From assembly GCA_015501585.1 (NCBI GenBank), contig JADNRY010000229.1, positions 34,760-98,759 on the forward strand: a stretch of 64,000 nt of DNA, written 5' to 3'. This document shows, in pieces, positions 43,261 to 55,345 of this stretch (positions are counted from its first letter, which is position 1; each line of letters opens with the position of its first letter). The notes below the pieces were generated by a model that saw nothing but the letters and a program-made list of their open reading frames with translations, was not told the DNA's origin and searched no databases. Position numbers and translations under genes: made by a program. Source of the DNA: Rhodocollybia butyracea (taxonomy: Eukaryota; Basidiomycota; Agaricomycetes; Agaricales; Omphalotaceae).

Positions 43261-43647
43261 TCAAACTTGAAAATTGGGTGTTGCATACTCATCGAACGAC
43301 TTGGGTTCTTCGGCACTTAGGAACTCATCGCACACTGCCAGCGCCTCGGTGACCTTGTCGTATCTGGGGTTGGACGGCAGTCCAAAGTGGGAGTATAAAT
43401 GAACTCCCATGACTGCGGGGTGCGTTGGAATCAACAAATCTGAGTCACGGCGGTCAGCCATGTTCTGTAGCTCTTGATGGAGCTGCAGAGCTCTGTCCCG
43501 GTTTTGAGCAAGCACTGGCGCTGCATCGTTATATATTCGCAAGTATTTCGAACCATTTTGCGCAAGTTGTTCAAGCGTAAAACCAGATGGCTTAACCACG
43601 GATCTTAGCTGGTTTCGTTCCGACGGAGAGTATGATAAGGTAGCCAT
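43261..43647 (-). CDS. Small helical protein, 128 aa (pair member 1)
   Basis: Starts MATLSYSPSERNQLRSVV. The initiator at 43647 is preferred over an upstream in-frame ATG because the paralogue begins equivalently. Predominantly helical, with a conserved block TLEQLAQNGSKYLRI near residue 25 and NPRYDKVTEALAVCDEFL near residue 95. A related protein is encoded at 56698-57075: TLDELAKRGANFLRI and NPKWDRVHNALLEYENYL. No known domain. Retention of both blocks suggests a real gene family. Confidence 0.6.
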   Translation of the reverse strand: MATLSYSPSERNQLRSVVKPSGFTLEQLAQNGSKYLRIYNDAAPVLAQNRDRALQLHQELQNMADRRDSDLLIPTHPAVMGVHLYSHFGLPSNPRYDKVTEALAVCDEFLSAEEPKSFDEYATPNFQV

Positions 43648-43692
43648 AGTCTTCTGCGAGAAAAGTGAGAAGAGGGAGAGAAGTTGAACCAA

Positions 43693-44899
43693 GTTTTAAA
43701 TTGCCCCCGGCACTTTGATTAGATAGAATGTCCACGTGATTCTCCACATGATCTATCCCTCGTGTCGAAGAATAGACCACTGTGAGATCAAGCACAAGGT
43801 TCAAGAGGCGACTAGAGAGCAGGAACATAACCATACGTCTTGAAACCAACGTTACTGACATTACTGGATGCATTTATACTTATGGGCATGGACTAGTGCC
43901 CGGAAGTGACTCTACTCGGTCGGCGCTACCCGTCCGAAACACCGTTCATCCTGCCTTTGCTTTTACCCAGGTCCACACTATGATAAACGCCAGACAAAAA
44001 AACTGCAGAAAGGTCAGTAGGGGATATCGATGCTTCAACATTCATGATTCATTCTTACCATCGTTTTCAGTGAAGTAATTTCGAAAAACGAGTTCAGTGT
44101 CAGAGCAAAATTTCGAGCAACGATCCTAGTTAGCCCCAAAGTCTTAATCGACGTTTCCATACAGAACTTCAACTCGTTACACTCGTATACAAGTTTCGGA
44201 ACTGGAAGTATACATCCGTTGTCCTTGAATTCCTTTGCACATCGGGCACTCTCCATAGAGATTTCTGTTCGATATTCAAGATTTTGACACAGCATATTAT
44301 TCTAGGGCTCACCATGGATCGCCTGCTCAATCGCGCCTCCGAAATCCATCGCGAGTAAAACTAAAAAACTGATAACCAAAGACCTTCAGGCGTAGAGTCA
44401 AAACAAACATCGAGGCTAGTGGATTCCTTTTACTCACTTGACAACAGTTTCCATAAATCGACTTTTTGTAGAAATTGGTTTCTTCGGTAGACTAGCCACG
44501 TCGAGGCTTGTGGGACGCCATGCCTTTGAACTGCCAAGTAATGGATTGAAGCCTGGAACCGAGGCATCATCGAGGTTGGCTGATCAGAGTCTAAGCTCAG
44601 GCAAAGCTTCTGTACACCGAAAAATATACCTTTGCGCATTCTGAGTTTTCTTTTGAAGTTGAAACCGTCCGGTGCTTCAAGATAAGAGGTTGAGGCTGCC
44701 ATAGCTGAGTGGCGACGGTGTACAGTTCAGAATAAGACGATGAAGGTACATGTGACCGTACGTGTTTTTTTGTCTCAGATCAGAACCATCGTTCTTTGTG
44801 CTTGAACGCCAGGTATATAAAGGGTTAACACATAACCTCAATCTTGACCACTGAACCCCAATCACACACTTCCTGTACGCTGTAATCATCGTCGCATCA
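43693..44899. other. No gene recognised
   Basis: Short frames only (43782-44078 +, 44295-44035 -, 44702-44430 -). No motif was seen. Confidence 0.4.
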
Positions 44900-45380
44900 A
44901 TGACTTTCTGGTACGTCGTTCCAACCATTATACTCTTGATCGCTGATTAGAATCTAGGGCTATCAATATCCGGTCTGGACAGAGCGTGGAACTTGTTCCT
45001 CTTGTATCACAAACATCGCGATCGTTTTTGACTTCAAAGTTCAAGGACCCATTGGGCCGTACTTCCCTCATGATATCGTTGCCGGGAATTTCCACTAGCC
45101 AGCTTGAATGGTTCACCGTCGGGAGCTTGATTGTCGGCCGGGTACGTTTTATCTCTTTCAGATCCTTCAATAACTAACGGCAAACGCTTATGGTGAGATG
45201 CTTCCCTATTTCATTGAAGCTTCGTCTGACCTCTTTGACAGATGACACCGCTGCTAGAGCTGCCCCTGGTGGTCGACCACATCTCGTACCGGTACCGACA
45301 CATGAACATCTGTCCCATCATCTTAAGGCGCTCTATGCACACCCCCGCTTCGACGTCTGCTTTCCTCTCGACTAAGTTTT
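44900..45380 (+). CDS. Nucleoplasmin-like domain protein, partial model
   Basis: Exon 1, 44900-44910 (MTF plus two bases), joins exon 2, 44958-45141, across a 47-bp GTACGT...CTAG intron. This gives MTFWAINIRSGQSVELVP followed by ISLPGISTSQLEWF. An M-x-F-W start with a Ser-Gly/Pro-Gly turn and V-E-L-V-P matches the N-terminal strand of nucleoplasmin/FKBP39-type domains (histone chaperones; family knowledge). The later exons (to about 45380) could not be fixed. A relative at 59637-60663 shares the same plan. Confidence 0.5.
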
Positions 45381-46411
45381 ACTTCGTAGCATCTTGTATA
45401 TCACTTTTTAATTTGAACCTCCTTCTTTTATAGTATCCCTTTTAGTTGATTAGTCCATTCAATGTTTCTTTATCATCTCAGGTAGAAGCCACAACGACAC
45501 GGTGCTAGGGATTGATTGAGTAATTAATCAGACTAACCATACAAGAATCTTTTAGCACCTACTGACAGCCGATGGCTGTGATTCCTGTGAACGTAAGTCT
45601 TTGACCCTGCCGAACTCTCAAATTCAACGCAACAATTTCGATCTGGTTGAAATAGGTTGAAATCTGAGTTTTCGAATGAGCGGGGTCGGGTAGGGTCGGG
45701 TCACTCACCTCCAGCGCATGAAACCGACAGACTGTAAGAGGAAGTATAACCTGAAACCCAAACTCATTACGTTGAATGCTTGAGATTTTTAAGGTTGTAG
45801 TGCGCTCAGGTTCGGTTGTGTTCAATCGTTGCACTAGAGATCTGCAATGACTGGGACAATTTAACCAACCGTGACTCTTCAGGTCCTAGCTGGAGGAACC
45901 TAAATTAAAGAAATTAGGACCCATAGCAACATTCAAGCGCATCCTACTAACCAACTTGATGCCATGAGTAAAGTTATACTTAGGACAGGGTGAGGCACCA
46001 ATCTCTTTCGGCCCCAAGCGCCGCCTCAGCGCTACTTAAGCAAGAGCCGTCCCGAACAGGCGATGCCGTCTCGCAACCAATACGAGCAAAATACGAGGTT
46101 TACGTACTGCAATTGAAATCGCCTGTAATATTCCTGTAACAGGTAACGTATCTAAGAGGTTGGTAAGTATCGGTATGCCGGCATACGCAAGGTTCGGACT
46201 CTTTTTCACCCTTTGGTAAATGAGGAAGCAGGGTGATCTCCTCTCCCCACTCAAGTCGGTCCTTACCAAAGCAGATTCTCTCGTCGAAAACGGGGATGGC
46301 ATAGAGTGCTTTGTACTAAAACCACTCGAACACCTCTGATTCTAAGTATCGCCTTTCCTTTCTCGGTCTCTCGCATTCAACACCACCTAGCTGTAACATT
46401 GAGTCTATGAG
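45381..46411. other. No gene recognised
   Basis: Minus-strand open frames at 45834-45559 and 46302-46036 (91 and 88 codons) have no identifiable content. Confidence 0.4.
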
Positions 46412-46756
46412 TTGGAGTTCGAACAGTGGTTGTGTAGTAGGGTCATTTACCCTACTCATCGATTCACGATATTGATATCGATGTACTCAAACTCTATATA
46501 CGTAGATAATCCTTTCCATCCTTCCTTCTTACCTATAAATTCCCGACTCATTTCTATTTTCTTTCTTTCCATCAATCCCGCTACTATCCGGACCACCAGC
46601 CTGTCGCCGATGGACTGGTTGGGGATTTGTCACCTCCTTTCGACAGGCGGGAAAGCGCCAAGTGGTATCCCGATATTGGTCGGGAAACATGTGAAAGAAG
46701 GTGATAGTAATGACGAAGGACTTATCAGTACTTTCTTTTGTGTCATGATGTCATGA
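46412..46756 (+). CDS. Unrecognised ORF, 114 codons
   Basis: The N-terminal half is hydrophobic and includes ISIFFLSINPATIRTTS. The C-terminal part from MDWLGICHLLSTGGKAPSG may be the true start. No homology is recognised, and coding status is uncertain. Confidence 0.25.
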   Translation: MEFEQWLCSRVIYPTHRFTILISMYSNSIYVDNPFHPSFLPINSRLISIFFLSINPATIRTTSLSPMDWLGICHLLSTGGKAPSGIPILVGKHVKEGDSNDEGLISTFFCVMMS

Positions 46757-47834
46757 CGTGTTTTCGTGTTTCCTTATAATGTAGCTCTTGTAAAAAAAAC
46801 GGACACTTTTCTCTGTCATCTTAAGAGGCTCTTTAGCCATCATTATCCGCTTTCAAAAACTTAGTCCGTCGTCGAGCACGGTGTACTCGCCTCGGATAAG
46901 TTTAACTCCAATCAGTCTCTCGAGATCATATCATTCGGTCCGATAAAAAGGTCCGTGTGTATTTTGTATCCGTACCACAAGTACGAGATATTTATCCAGA
47001 CTTACTCGTATTCTCTATTCTCGACCAACGACTTGTTAGGCTATCTGAGGTCTAGCTAACTCCTCTTTAGTTGCATGGAAAGGGATACTACCTCTTAGCG
47101 GAGGATGTACTGCCCGTCAGCGAGGCCTCAGAGAGCGGTCGTAGTAGTTCAAGAACAGCCAGCTTCAAACTATTATATTAAAATTATCTATCATTAAACA
47201 GTTTCTTTTTCACTGTTCTAGCACATACACCACAGTCCGCTACTTCTAGCGGTTGGATACTGTAATAGTAATCTTCAGAGCCCCAGATCTCCATATATGC
47301 GCACAGTATAATAGCAGGTAATAGCAGTGTAATAGCCTTCTTGTGATTAAATCAGTGTTGAAACACCTTGAAACACCCAGTTTGGATCAGACATGTACAG
47401 GGTCACAGAGTCGAGAAGGCTGAGGGCGTTTTACTGACACAGTAAGCCTTTATTTCGACTGTCTTCGCCATACATGGCTACCCATGTGGTCTTTTTTCTA
47501 TTCACCACTGGTATATTACTTGCCCTTGAGCAAGTCCCCTGCACTGCCAATGCGACTTGATTTCCTCGTCCAAGTGATCACCCAATTAAGTGAATAATCA
47601 GTGATTAACAACCAGCTGATGGCTGGCTGTCAAGATGATACCGATTTATAAGTAACTGTACAGTAATCGGCTTTCTGTTCTCTCTGGTTCTCTCCCCTTT
47701 AGTTAACAGCCTAAACGAAGGTAAGCAGCCACCAGACGATACCCAGTTCCTAGTAGATAACTTCTCCAACAGGTCAGCCATATAAGGTCCAGAATACTCG
47801 CAGTGTTTGCGATAGGATCTTAACATTAAGTACT
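46757..47834. other. Possible LTR relic, no gene
   Basis: GCGGAGGATGTACTGCC at about 47098-47114 resembles a polypurine tract plus LTR start (compare GGGGGATGTACTG at 13926). Otherwise AT-rich with short frames. Confidence 0.3.
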
Positions 47835-48111
47835 ATGAAAAAAACTAGAAAACAGAACTTCGGTGGCTTTATCATGGAGACTGGAGTGAAAAAAACAAGA
47901 TCAAGAAAACCGAAAGTTGATTCTGTTGGATTTCGTGTCTTCACCCCGATAACTTCGACGAATTCTTCGTGGATATTCGTAAAGTTGGATTGGCGATTGA
48001 CAGTCTACAAGACAACCGTCTAATTAGTGCCTCTATGGCCGTCCAGCTATCTGGGAAGCATTATTTCTGTTGTGAGTAATATTGTCCCATAAACTATTGT
48101 CTTGCTAACAG

Positions 48112-49316
48112 CTCGAAGATTTTGACAAGCAGAACCCAGACTTTGGTATTGTCCGCTTGGAATATCCAGGCTGTATGGCGATTGAGGAGTATGTGTCCAT
48201 TAGAATGATTGATTGATTGGCACTAATTATTCAGAATAGATTTCCATTGTGTGACTCGGCTCGAGTACTGGATTACAAACCAGTTATCGATCTCTTTGAT
48301 ACACTAGAAGTTCTAGTTGACAGTAAGTCGGCTGTCAGGACATCAATTACCGCTGATTGATAGCTCGGTAGTTGATAAGGACTCTTCAATGCTGGTATGT
48401 GTTTTTATAAACAACCTCAACTAGGCTGACACCTACAAGGAAACCCTTGCAGATCTCAAGATGGTGCAGACGGTTGCAGAATTCAAGGAGCATATGACTA
48501 CCATGAATGCTTACTTTAGGAGAAGCAAAAGGCTTTGTGGGCAAGAGGGCTCATTTGACCGGGTTCTACAGCAGTCGTACTTACGCTGTGTGAAGCCAAA
48601 ACTCAACCTGCTTAAACACCCGTGTTCCCTGAGTGAAACCTTTGGCGAGTTGAAGACGGGCTTTCTAGATCGCATCTTCAAACATGCTGGGCTCAGTACA
48701 TCTTCGCTTTTTGTGGATCTGGGAAGTGGGGTTGGTAATGCTGTTGTCCACGCTGCATTGCGTTGTCAATGTAAGGCATTTGGTATTGAAATTCGAGGTG
48801 GGCCTTCGACTATTGCGCAAACCTTGAAAGAGCAGGTAATGGTTCGGAGTCGCATCTGGGGTTTGCAGACAGGACAGGTGGTTGTGGAGCAAGGTGACTT
48901 GACCACAGATTTTGCGGTTAAGGTTATGCTTGCGAATGCTGACCTGATCCTGGTAAACAACAAACTTTTTGGACCAGAATGTATGTCTTTTTTTCTTTTC
49001 CATTGTTTCATCCATGAGTTGACATGATGTAGTGAATCACAAACTCGAGTTGGTGCTGGAGAATGTCAAGCCAGGAGCTTCTGTTGTACATACACACCCC
49101 CTATTCCTCCAAGGTACGACCCGATCAAAGAGGCTTCGTGGTGGCCAAAAAGTAAGATCATTCTAGATGCTTGAGCAACACTAACCTGAGTTATGTGTTG
49201 AATAGAAATCTCCTTTTACTATTGAGCGTCTCGACTACGAGGCTGACGATGTATCTTGGGCAGCCAGTGATGGTCATTATTACTGGGCGGTGAAGCGATC
49301 AGCGATCATTACATAA
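48112..49316 (+). CDS. DOT1: DOT1-type histone H3K79 methyltransferase
   Basis: Exons 48112-48188, 48240-48322, 48372-48394, 48425-48980, 49033-49151 and 49206-49316 join in phase (969 nt, 322 residues plus stop). The DOT1 fold is recognised from LEYPGC..IEEFPLC, the Y..TL..L helix, ETFGEL, the SAM-binding motif FVDLGSGVGNAVVHAAL, FGIEIR, GDLTTDF, ADLILVNNKLFGPE and a C-terminal SWAASDGHYYWAV. It methylates Lys79 of nucleosomal H3. At least one N-terminal exon lies upstream of 48112. A candidate frame, 47835-48023, has a Lys/Arg-rich start, but its splice is not settled. The protein is compact compared with long animal DOT1L. Confidence 0.87.
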
Positions 49317-50399
49317 TGTCCTAAAGAAGATGCATAAAGTTTCCTTTTATGGTACTACAAAGCTGCATTCGTACATATACGGTATACCTAAAGTTTGTAG
49401 TTCAAGTTTATACACTGTACAGCCGATAATAGTCAGCATACGCGCTGCATATTAATGATGGGTGGCTGTCAGGTATCTGACTTGGTAACCAGCTCCTCTA
49501 GTATGACAGTATGAGGCAATAGATACATTCTCTATGATTACATCTCGAAGTTTTGCATATAAATAGTCTGGAGTCACAGTTTTCTTTGTCCTCCTCATTT
49601 TGGATGATTTTGCTGGCTATTCACTCATATACAGACGTCAAAGAGCGAAGTGCATCGTTCGAGATCCTGAAGGGCTGACAACATAGCAAGAACGATGCAT
49701 TTTCACAGGAGCCCTTGATGAAACTTGACCGCTTTTTCTGATCAACTGCAATTCCTCAGTAAATACCATCGCAGTGACTGAGATTCTCACATGCACCCAT
49801 TATTATCTCTTCCTCCAACACCCGAGGTCGAGTAGTTTATTTTTCGCCCTACATTGCTAATGTCCTTCCGTGTAGACGAGTTCAAAGCAATGCGTGTACA
49901 TAGATTAATATGAATCAGACGATGTATAGCTTTTACAATGATATGATATAAATTTACAGTCCAGTCAGCCGTACAACGTGTATGTAGCCAAAAGCGGCTT
50001 TACAGTCTTACCGAATACATTTCATTCCACACAGGTCTTTTTGACTCCACCACCCCCATCAAATTTCCTGCGGCCGCGGGTGATTTGGCTTACGGGATTA
50101 CGATCATGATGAGTAGTTTTGGCCAAAAACATCGAACTCAGTCTCGCCTGGATGACAATGACATTGAAGATGAGAGGAGTAAGACGTCTCACTAACCGCT
50201 TAGTATATACCATTTCACGGCATATTCGTAGAACCTGATAGAACGTCAGTTCTATGACAGGTTCTCAGTAACAAAACTCACGAATCTATGCCGGCACCAA
50301 TACCTGTAGCCTCGGTTGATGTCCAATCCTGAAAAGTCCAGCCAGTGCGATTAGAAGCATCCGATGCTGATTGGAGACGTTCAATAGTGACTAGGGGAA
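49317..50399. other. Intergenic, no gene recognised
   Basis: Short frames only. ATG at 50110 opens a 20-residue acidic stretch followed by GTAAGA, but no convincing second exon was found. Confidence 0.4.
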
Positions 50400-50654
50400 G
50401 TGCAACGAGACATTGAGGATAATAACTCTACTATATCGTGCTTACCTTCCGTTCAATACAGTCCCAGAGACTCAAAACTCCTCCAGCGTCTCCTCAAGTT
50501 CACAAGTCCACACGATATCTCGATCTTCAACTCCAGCAACCGAACTTTTTCCGATACATCGTCATTTGTTATACCAGCAGGAACTCCAGAGACAAGACGT
50601 CGTCGTGAGCAGTCTGATCAGGCGTCTACTGAAAGGGTGGGCTTTGCTTGGTGA
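50400..50654 (+). CDS. Unrecognised ORF, 84 codons
   Basis: Reads SPRDSKLLQRLLKFTSPHD and GTPETRRRREQSDQ; the N-terminal start is non-ATG, so this may be an internal exon. No domain was recognised. Confidence 0.25.
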   Translation: MQRDIEDNNSTISCLPSVQYSPRDSKLLQRLLKFTSPHDISIFNSSNRTFSDTSSFVIPAGTPETRRRREQSDQASTERVGFAW

Positions 50655-52705
50655 CTCTGTCCTTGAACAGCATAAGCTCAGGCTATACGATTGCCATGAA
50701 TAGACATACCTCTAAGACATTGGCTCGACAGGACGAGCATTGGACTTCTTCTGTGAAAGAGCTGAGGTTCCCGCAAATGAAGACTAGAAGTTGTCGCCAT
50801 GGGCTTGCAAAATGTTCAATAGTTCATCATGGTGATCATGAAGAAAAAAGTGCCTGCCGCTTGGCGCTAGTCTCCCTCTCACCGCCAAAAACACAAACAC
50901 AACCTCCACACCCACACCATGTGTAAGACATCTAGATTACTAGGGATATGCAGGTGAGCTCGGGAGGGTAGGGACGGTGGGTCATGGAGGGGGACGTCGG
51001 CGGAGCCAAATTTGCGGCTGTAAGGGGGTTGGGGGAAGGGTTATAGTCATGGTTAGTTTCGGGCTTTGGTTTGGGGAGCATGTAGATAGAAATGTGATAG
51101 AGGATGTGAATGTGGATGTAGCTCTAGACGTGGATGCGGGTGCAGCTGAAGACGTTCCAAGTCCACGAAGGAACCAGCATAGAACTTCGTATTGATGTTC
51201 CGAGCAACCAGTGGGACTTGATTCTCACATAGATCTTGGTGGTCCATGGCGTGAAGGAGCCGGTGTGGGAACATGGTATTTGCTGGTTTCGTTGGACAGG
51301 TGGGGTTAAATTTTGTTTGTTGCGGGTGACTGACTATAGGGTACATTGAAAATCTGGATCAAATGGCATTCAGGATTAAGGATTTTTTACCTTTGATTTA
51401 CATAAATGGTTCCCTTGATAAGGCAGAAGAGTATCGTCGCACTAAGTGGGCGAGGAAGCGGCGGCAAGTTCTTCAAAGAGGTTGGCCGTGGGTTCACCGT
51501 CATCGTATTAAAATAATCTCCCGCATCACCCTGATTAGTAACTTCTTTGCCCGCTCCTGCTCGAACCTCCAAGTCTCATGTTCCTCGTCGAGGTCATGGA
51601 AAATGAAGTTTGTGGATATGGATTGTCAAATACGAGAGAGCAAGACTTCTGAGCGTAGGCATCCTCAATGGAAATACTCTAGTATGACGAGTAAATATGC
51701 GTTGGTGAAGCTGGGTCAGAAGGAAAGGTTTGCGGAGGGAAGTAGTTGGCCAATGGTGCGAATGGTGACCCGAAACCCATGCAGGGTCTACAGATTCTTT
51801 GTCTCTCCGTACATCAACGTGCGGCGAGAAAGCGAATGCGAAGTCGTGGGGCTGGCGAGTCAATCCATGCTGGAGCATGGCCAGCTTGATACGAGGTAGC
51901 GATAGAGTCGACATAAAAGTAGTGATGACCAATAGCCAGTTCTATGCCCAGCGAAAAACGACGTTCAGCTTTACAATGGAGTCAGAAGACAGTGCGAAAT
52001 GATATTGAGTTTACGAAGTAACTGACCGCATGAAGACGGACGATAGCCGAAAGAAGTGGAGACGATAACATCGAATATGTGATTTTGAAAGCATTTATTG
52101 AGAAGTGGAGAGGAGAGATGATAAGGAGAACCAACTACAGTTGTATGTGTCTTGAACAATGTCACCCAGGTCATGAAAGCCTGCGGTGACCCCACATCTA
52201 GCCTTGAATACTAGCATATGGGCTGCTCTCGATATGGTGGTCGGAAAGAGGTTCCGTCGGTTGAACGGCCCGAAATTCCATTACACCGGCAATCGCGCCG
52301 GCACAAAACTTCGATGACACCCGAGTGCCTCCGCATTTATCCACCGATGAAACAACCCTGCCGTCACACGCTCTACTGGGATGAATTCCCAAGGTATCGA
52401 CCTATATGAAAGGGATGAATAATTGTTTGCGTTTCATTCCCTTCGTCTGCTTGTACGCTAGAAGCTTTTGTCAATAAATAAACAGCATTTGGGGCAAAAG
52501 CATATACTGGCGTGTTGGGCTCGTAAATTATCCCGTAGCTTTACTGTCAAATTTCAAATGTCAATTCTCCCAGATCAAATCACGATGAATTCGGCAGTCT
52601 CGAGCCTTGCTGTGGCCACCTACTCCTGATCCCTCGCACAGTATTCTACACCCCACACGAACTGAAATTTGAATGGCGGTCGAGATTCGGACTCTCGAGT
52701 TTTTT
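50655..52705. other. No gene recognised
   Basis: Both strands are open for long stretches at 51053-51932 (178 codons + at 51363-51899, 112 codons - at 51932-51594, 97 codons - at 51346-51053). The minus-strand frames contain LHAMDHQDLCENQVPLVARN. Which strand codes cannot be decided by eye. Confidence 0.35.
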
Positions 52706-53149
52706 TTAGGAAGCATAAATCCTTTCCCAGATTGGGATAGGAGGGTGCTTGGTATTGGCTCCGTTGAACCCCGTTGAACCCCGATATAATCCAGATCCAA
52801 TTCCCAGAGGATCCAATCCCAAAAATGAGCCGATCATAGAGTTGTTAAGCGTAGCCGGTTCGGAGGCATGGGATGTTGCAGAAAACGCCGTAGAAGATGC
52901 AATAGAGGCAGAGTCCGACATCGAGCGTGGATTATAAGAAGGCAGAAGATGAGCCGGGATGAAGGGACGCCGAAATGAAGACATCCGTACCGCTGCGGCT
53001 TCACGCGAGCCCACACAGGAGATAATTTTGGGATGATTGGCCCCACCAGCAATTTCAAAGTGGTCATCGTACTTGTGGACGCAAACACATTCTGCAGGAT
53101 CGTAACGCTTAGACGGGTCAACAGGAGTGTAGGCTGTAATCACGGGCAC
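52706..53149 (-). CDS. Hypothetical protein, 147 codons
   Basis: Starts MPVITAYTPVDPSKRYDPAE. It has a Cys/His pair CVCVHKYDDH near residue 21-30, an Ala/Ser/Thr-rich middle (SASIASSTAFSATSHASEP) and a Gly-rich stretch GLDPLGIGSGLYRGS. No known domain. It may be a single-exon gene or an exon. Confidence 0.35.
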   Translation of the reverse strand: MPVITAYTPVDPSKRYDPAECVCVHKYDDHFEIAGGANHPKIISCVGSREAAAVRMSSFRRPFIPAHLLPSYNPRSMSDSASIASSTAFSATSHASEPATLNNSMIGSFLGLDPLGIGSGLYRGSTGFNGANTKHPPIPIWERIYAS

Positions 53150-53739
53150 TTTCAGCCGACTCGGCTGACCTCTGACTGTTAAACATTGGGTGCAGCACTC
53201 GCGCTTTCCTTCGCGTGAACTTCCTTGGGAAGATCTGTAGCTTTGTGAATGTGCTACTCAACTCCTTGTCGTAGATGCGCTCATTTCTGGCTACGCTTCC
53301 TGCGGTTTTAGGTAAGGGGAGTGCGAGAAGAAGACGGCACGCCGTCTCATGCTCAACCAATCGGAACAGTCGAGGACCTAGCACTTTTGAGGATACTGAG
53401 TGTCCCGTTCACAGCCGGGCCAATGATCTCTGCAGGATCGTCGGCTTATTCGTGCCGTGGTGTGCTCAGTGACTCGGATGGTCCATGGTTCTCGATCACA
53501 GTAAAAATGGTTGGATGAGCTGGGTTCGCAGGATAAAGATTTGCGTATCGGCATTCCGCATATCGGTATTCCTTGACACTGGTTTCGTTTTATAATCCTC
53601 ATGTCAGTATCTATCTGTACATAATAAAGTACATAATAACTTTGTTTGCCAGCTCACTCTCCGGAAAGAATCTTTCTATATTTTTCCTTTAAATTACCTA
53701 GTTCATCAAGTGGGGACAACGAGTCAAAAGCTAAAGAGT
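53150..53739. other. No gene recognised
   Basis: Short overlapping frames on both strands. A TACATAATAAAGTACATAATAA direct repeat occurs near 53615-53640. Confidence 0.4.
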
Positions 53740-54680
53740 TTATGTTATAATAAAGGCGCACGCGCCGATATAAAAACGGGTGTACGTGCATGAAAAAATA
53801 AGAAATTGAGAAAAGAAACTAAGAAATGAGATAATCAGTAGCAGATCAGTAGGAACTTTGGCGGGCAATTGGATTTTTTTCGGGGAGGGAATGGAGATGC
53901 ATGGACTAGCACATGGGTCAGATTGAGTATCCAGTGAAGGATGGTCCTTCGGTAGAGGCTCCATCTTGCGACTCGTGACATGCAGAAACCTTTTTGCACG
54001 ACTAAAAGAAGTGCAACTCAGATATATATATGATCAGCCCAGACAGTAATCGTATCAACTCACCGCGCGCGATCTTTGGGTAACTCAAGAGAGACGTTAA
54101 GTCTAGGGGACAAGTCCTGCTGCTGAGTCCGCCAACCAACTCTTGTCGTACCAATTCTCGGTACCTGCTGACGCTGCATCTGGGTCCACAAGGGTGTCAA
54201 TCCTCCATCAGATCCGGTCTCGTCTCCACTCATACATTCCACAGTCAAGAGCTGAATAAATCTCGCCAGTTCACCCAATGGTCCAGGATCTTTATAGTAG
54301 ATGTCCGTAAACGCTGTGATGCGACGCTGTAACAACTGTATGCATGAGTCAGCGGTGGACGCTAGATCAGTTTGACCTACATCTCTTCGTTGAAGGAGCC
54401 TTCTGGCGCGTTTCCTCGTCTTTCTGATCTATGGTTTTAGTACCGTTTTGATTCTGCAGTGTGAAGTCCCTTTTCAGCTCTGTAATATGCGCCAAGAAGG
54501 CCTTGCGAACAAGGTCCTTAGTATAGGACCTGTACATTCCCATGGAGCGGAGATGAGTGCAAAGCACATCCGCTGCAGCCTTGTTCCACTCGGTACGAAC
54601 GCCTCCATTCAGCTGTAGAAGAAAATCTGTAATGGAGGGCTCACTGACTACAAAGCGCTATGGAGAGACTCATACAGTAG
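53740..54680 (-). pseudogene. Fragment of a repeated basidiomycete hypothetical-protein family
   Basis: Minus strand. An exon from 54662 reads EPSITDFLLQLNGG, EWNKAAADVLCTHL and DLVRKAFLAHITELKRDF. A second block (54335-54060) reads LQRRITAFTDIY and ECMSGDETGSDGG. A third (about 53990-53860) holds LYRRTILHWILNLTHVLVHA. The order of helical region, MS-x-DE-type motif and W..L..W/H block matches a multicopy family I recall from Agaricomycetes genomes; function is unknown. Phase does not join cleanly between the first two blocks, suggesting decay. Confidence 0.45.
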
Positions 54681-55345
54681 CTGTACAGTACTGATACAAT
54701 GCCCTTAGTGAGGGTATACAGACGATACAGACGATACGAAGGTGATACAGTATAATACATACATAGGGACATGTGTACATGTATACAATCGATACGTATG
54801 ATGCGAACATGATCGTATAACTGTCATTTTTTCCTGATCATGAGTTTCATGTGGTTCAAACTTCAGACTGATAGAAATCGTCGTGTTCAGGGGTTCCTCG
54901 TGATTGAGTGTCGTAGGGCTCGATATCGACAAAATAATCTGTAGGCGAAGGAAACTGATGCAGAACCGAGGCGTGGGTTTCAATTTTTAAGCCAATAACT
55001 ACGCCCTTCATAGTTCTCCATTTTTTATGGGCTGTATCGCATTGTGTAACAAGCCTCTCGCCGGTTCTAGTAAGTATGCCCTGGTGGGGATGGCTTTATG
55101 CATCATTACAGATGGCTTCGTTCAAGGCCTCACTTGCTTAGCTGTCGCCCCAGGCACTACTATTCTCAACTCTTATAATTTAAAAATTCCAGATAGTCAA
55201 TCAATAGACGGAAAAGCAGTACAAATTTGAGAGATAATCTATCTTTGCCTCCATGTTCCTTCACAACTCGAGACTGTCGCATTGCTCAGTACACAAGACG
55301 AAGTAATACAGACCAGGGCCAAAATAAAACTTACCATGATTGTTA
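54681..55345. other. Mostly non-coding; one small ORF
   Basis: GATACAGACGATAC-type short repeats lie at 54715-54760. A 67-codon plus frame, 55027-55230 (MGCIALCNKPLAGSS...), is possible but unrecognised. Confidence 0.35.
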
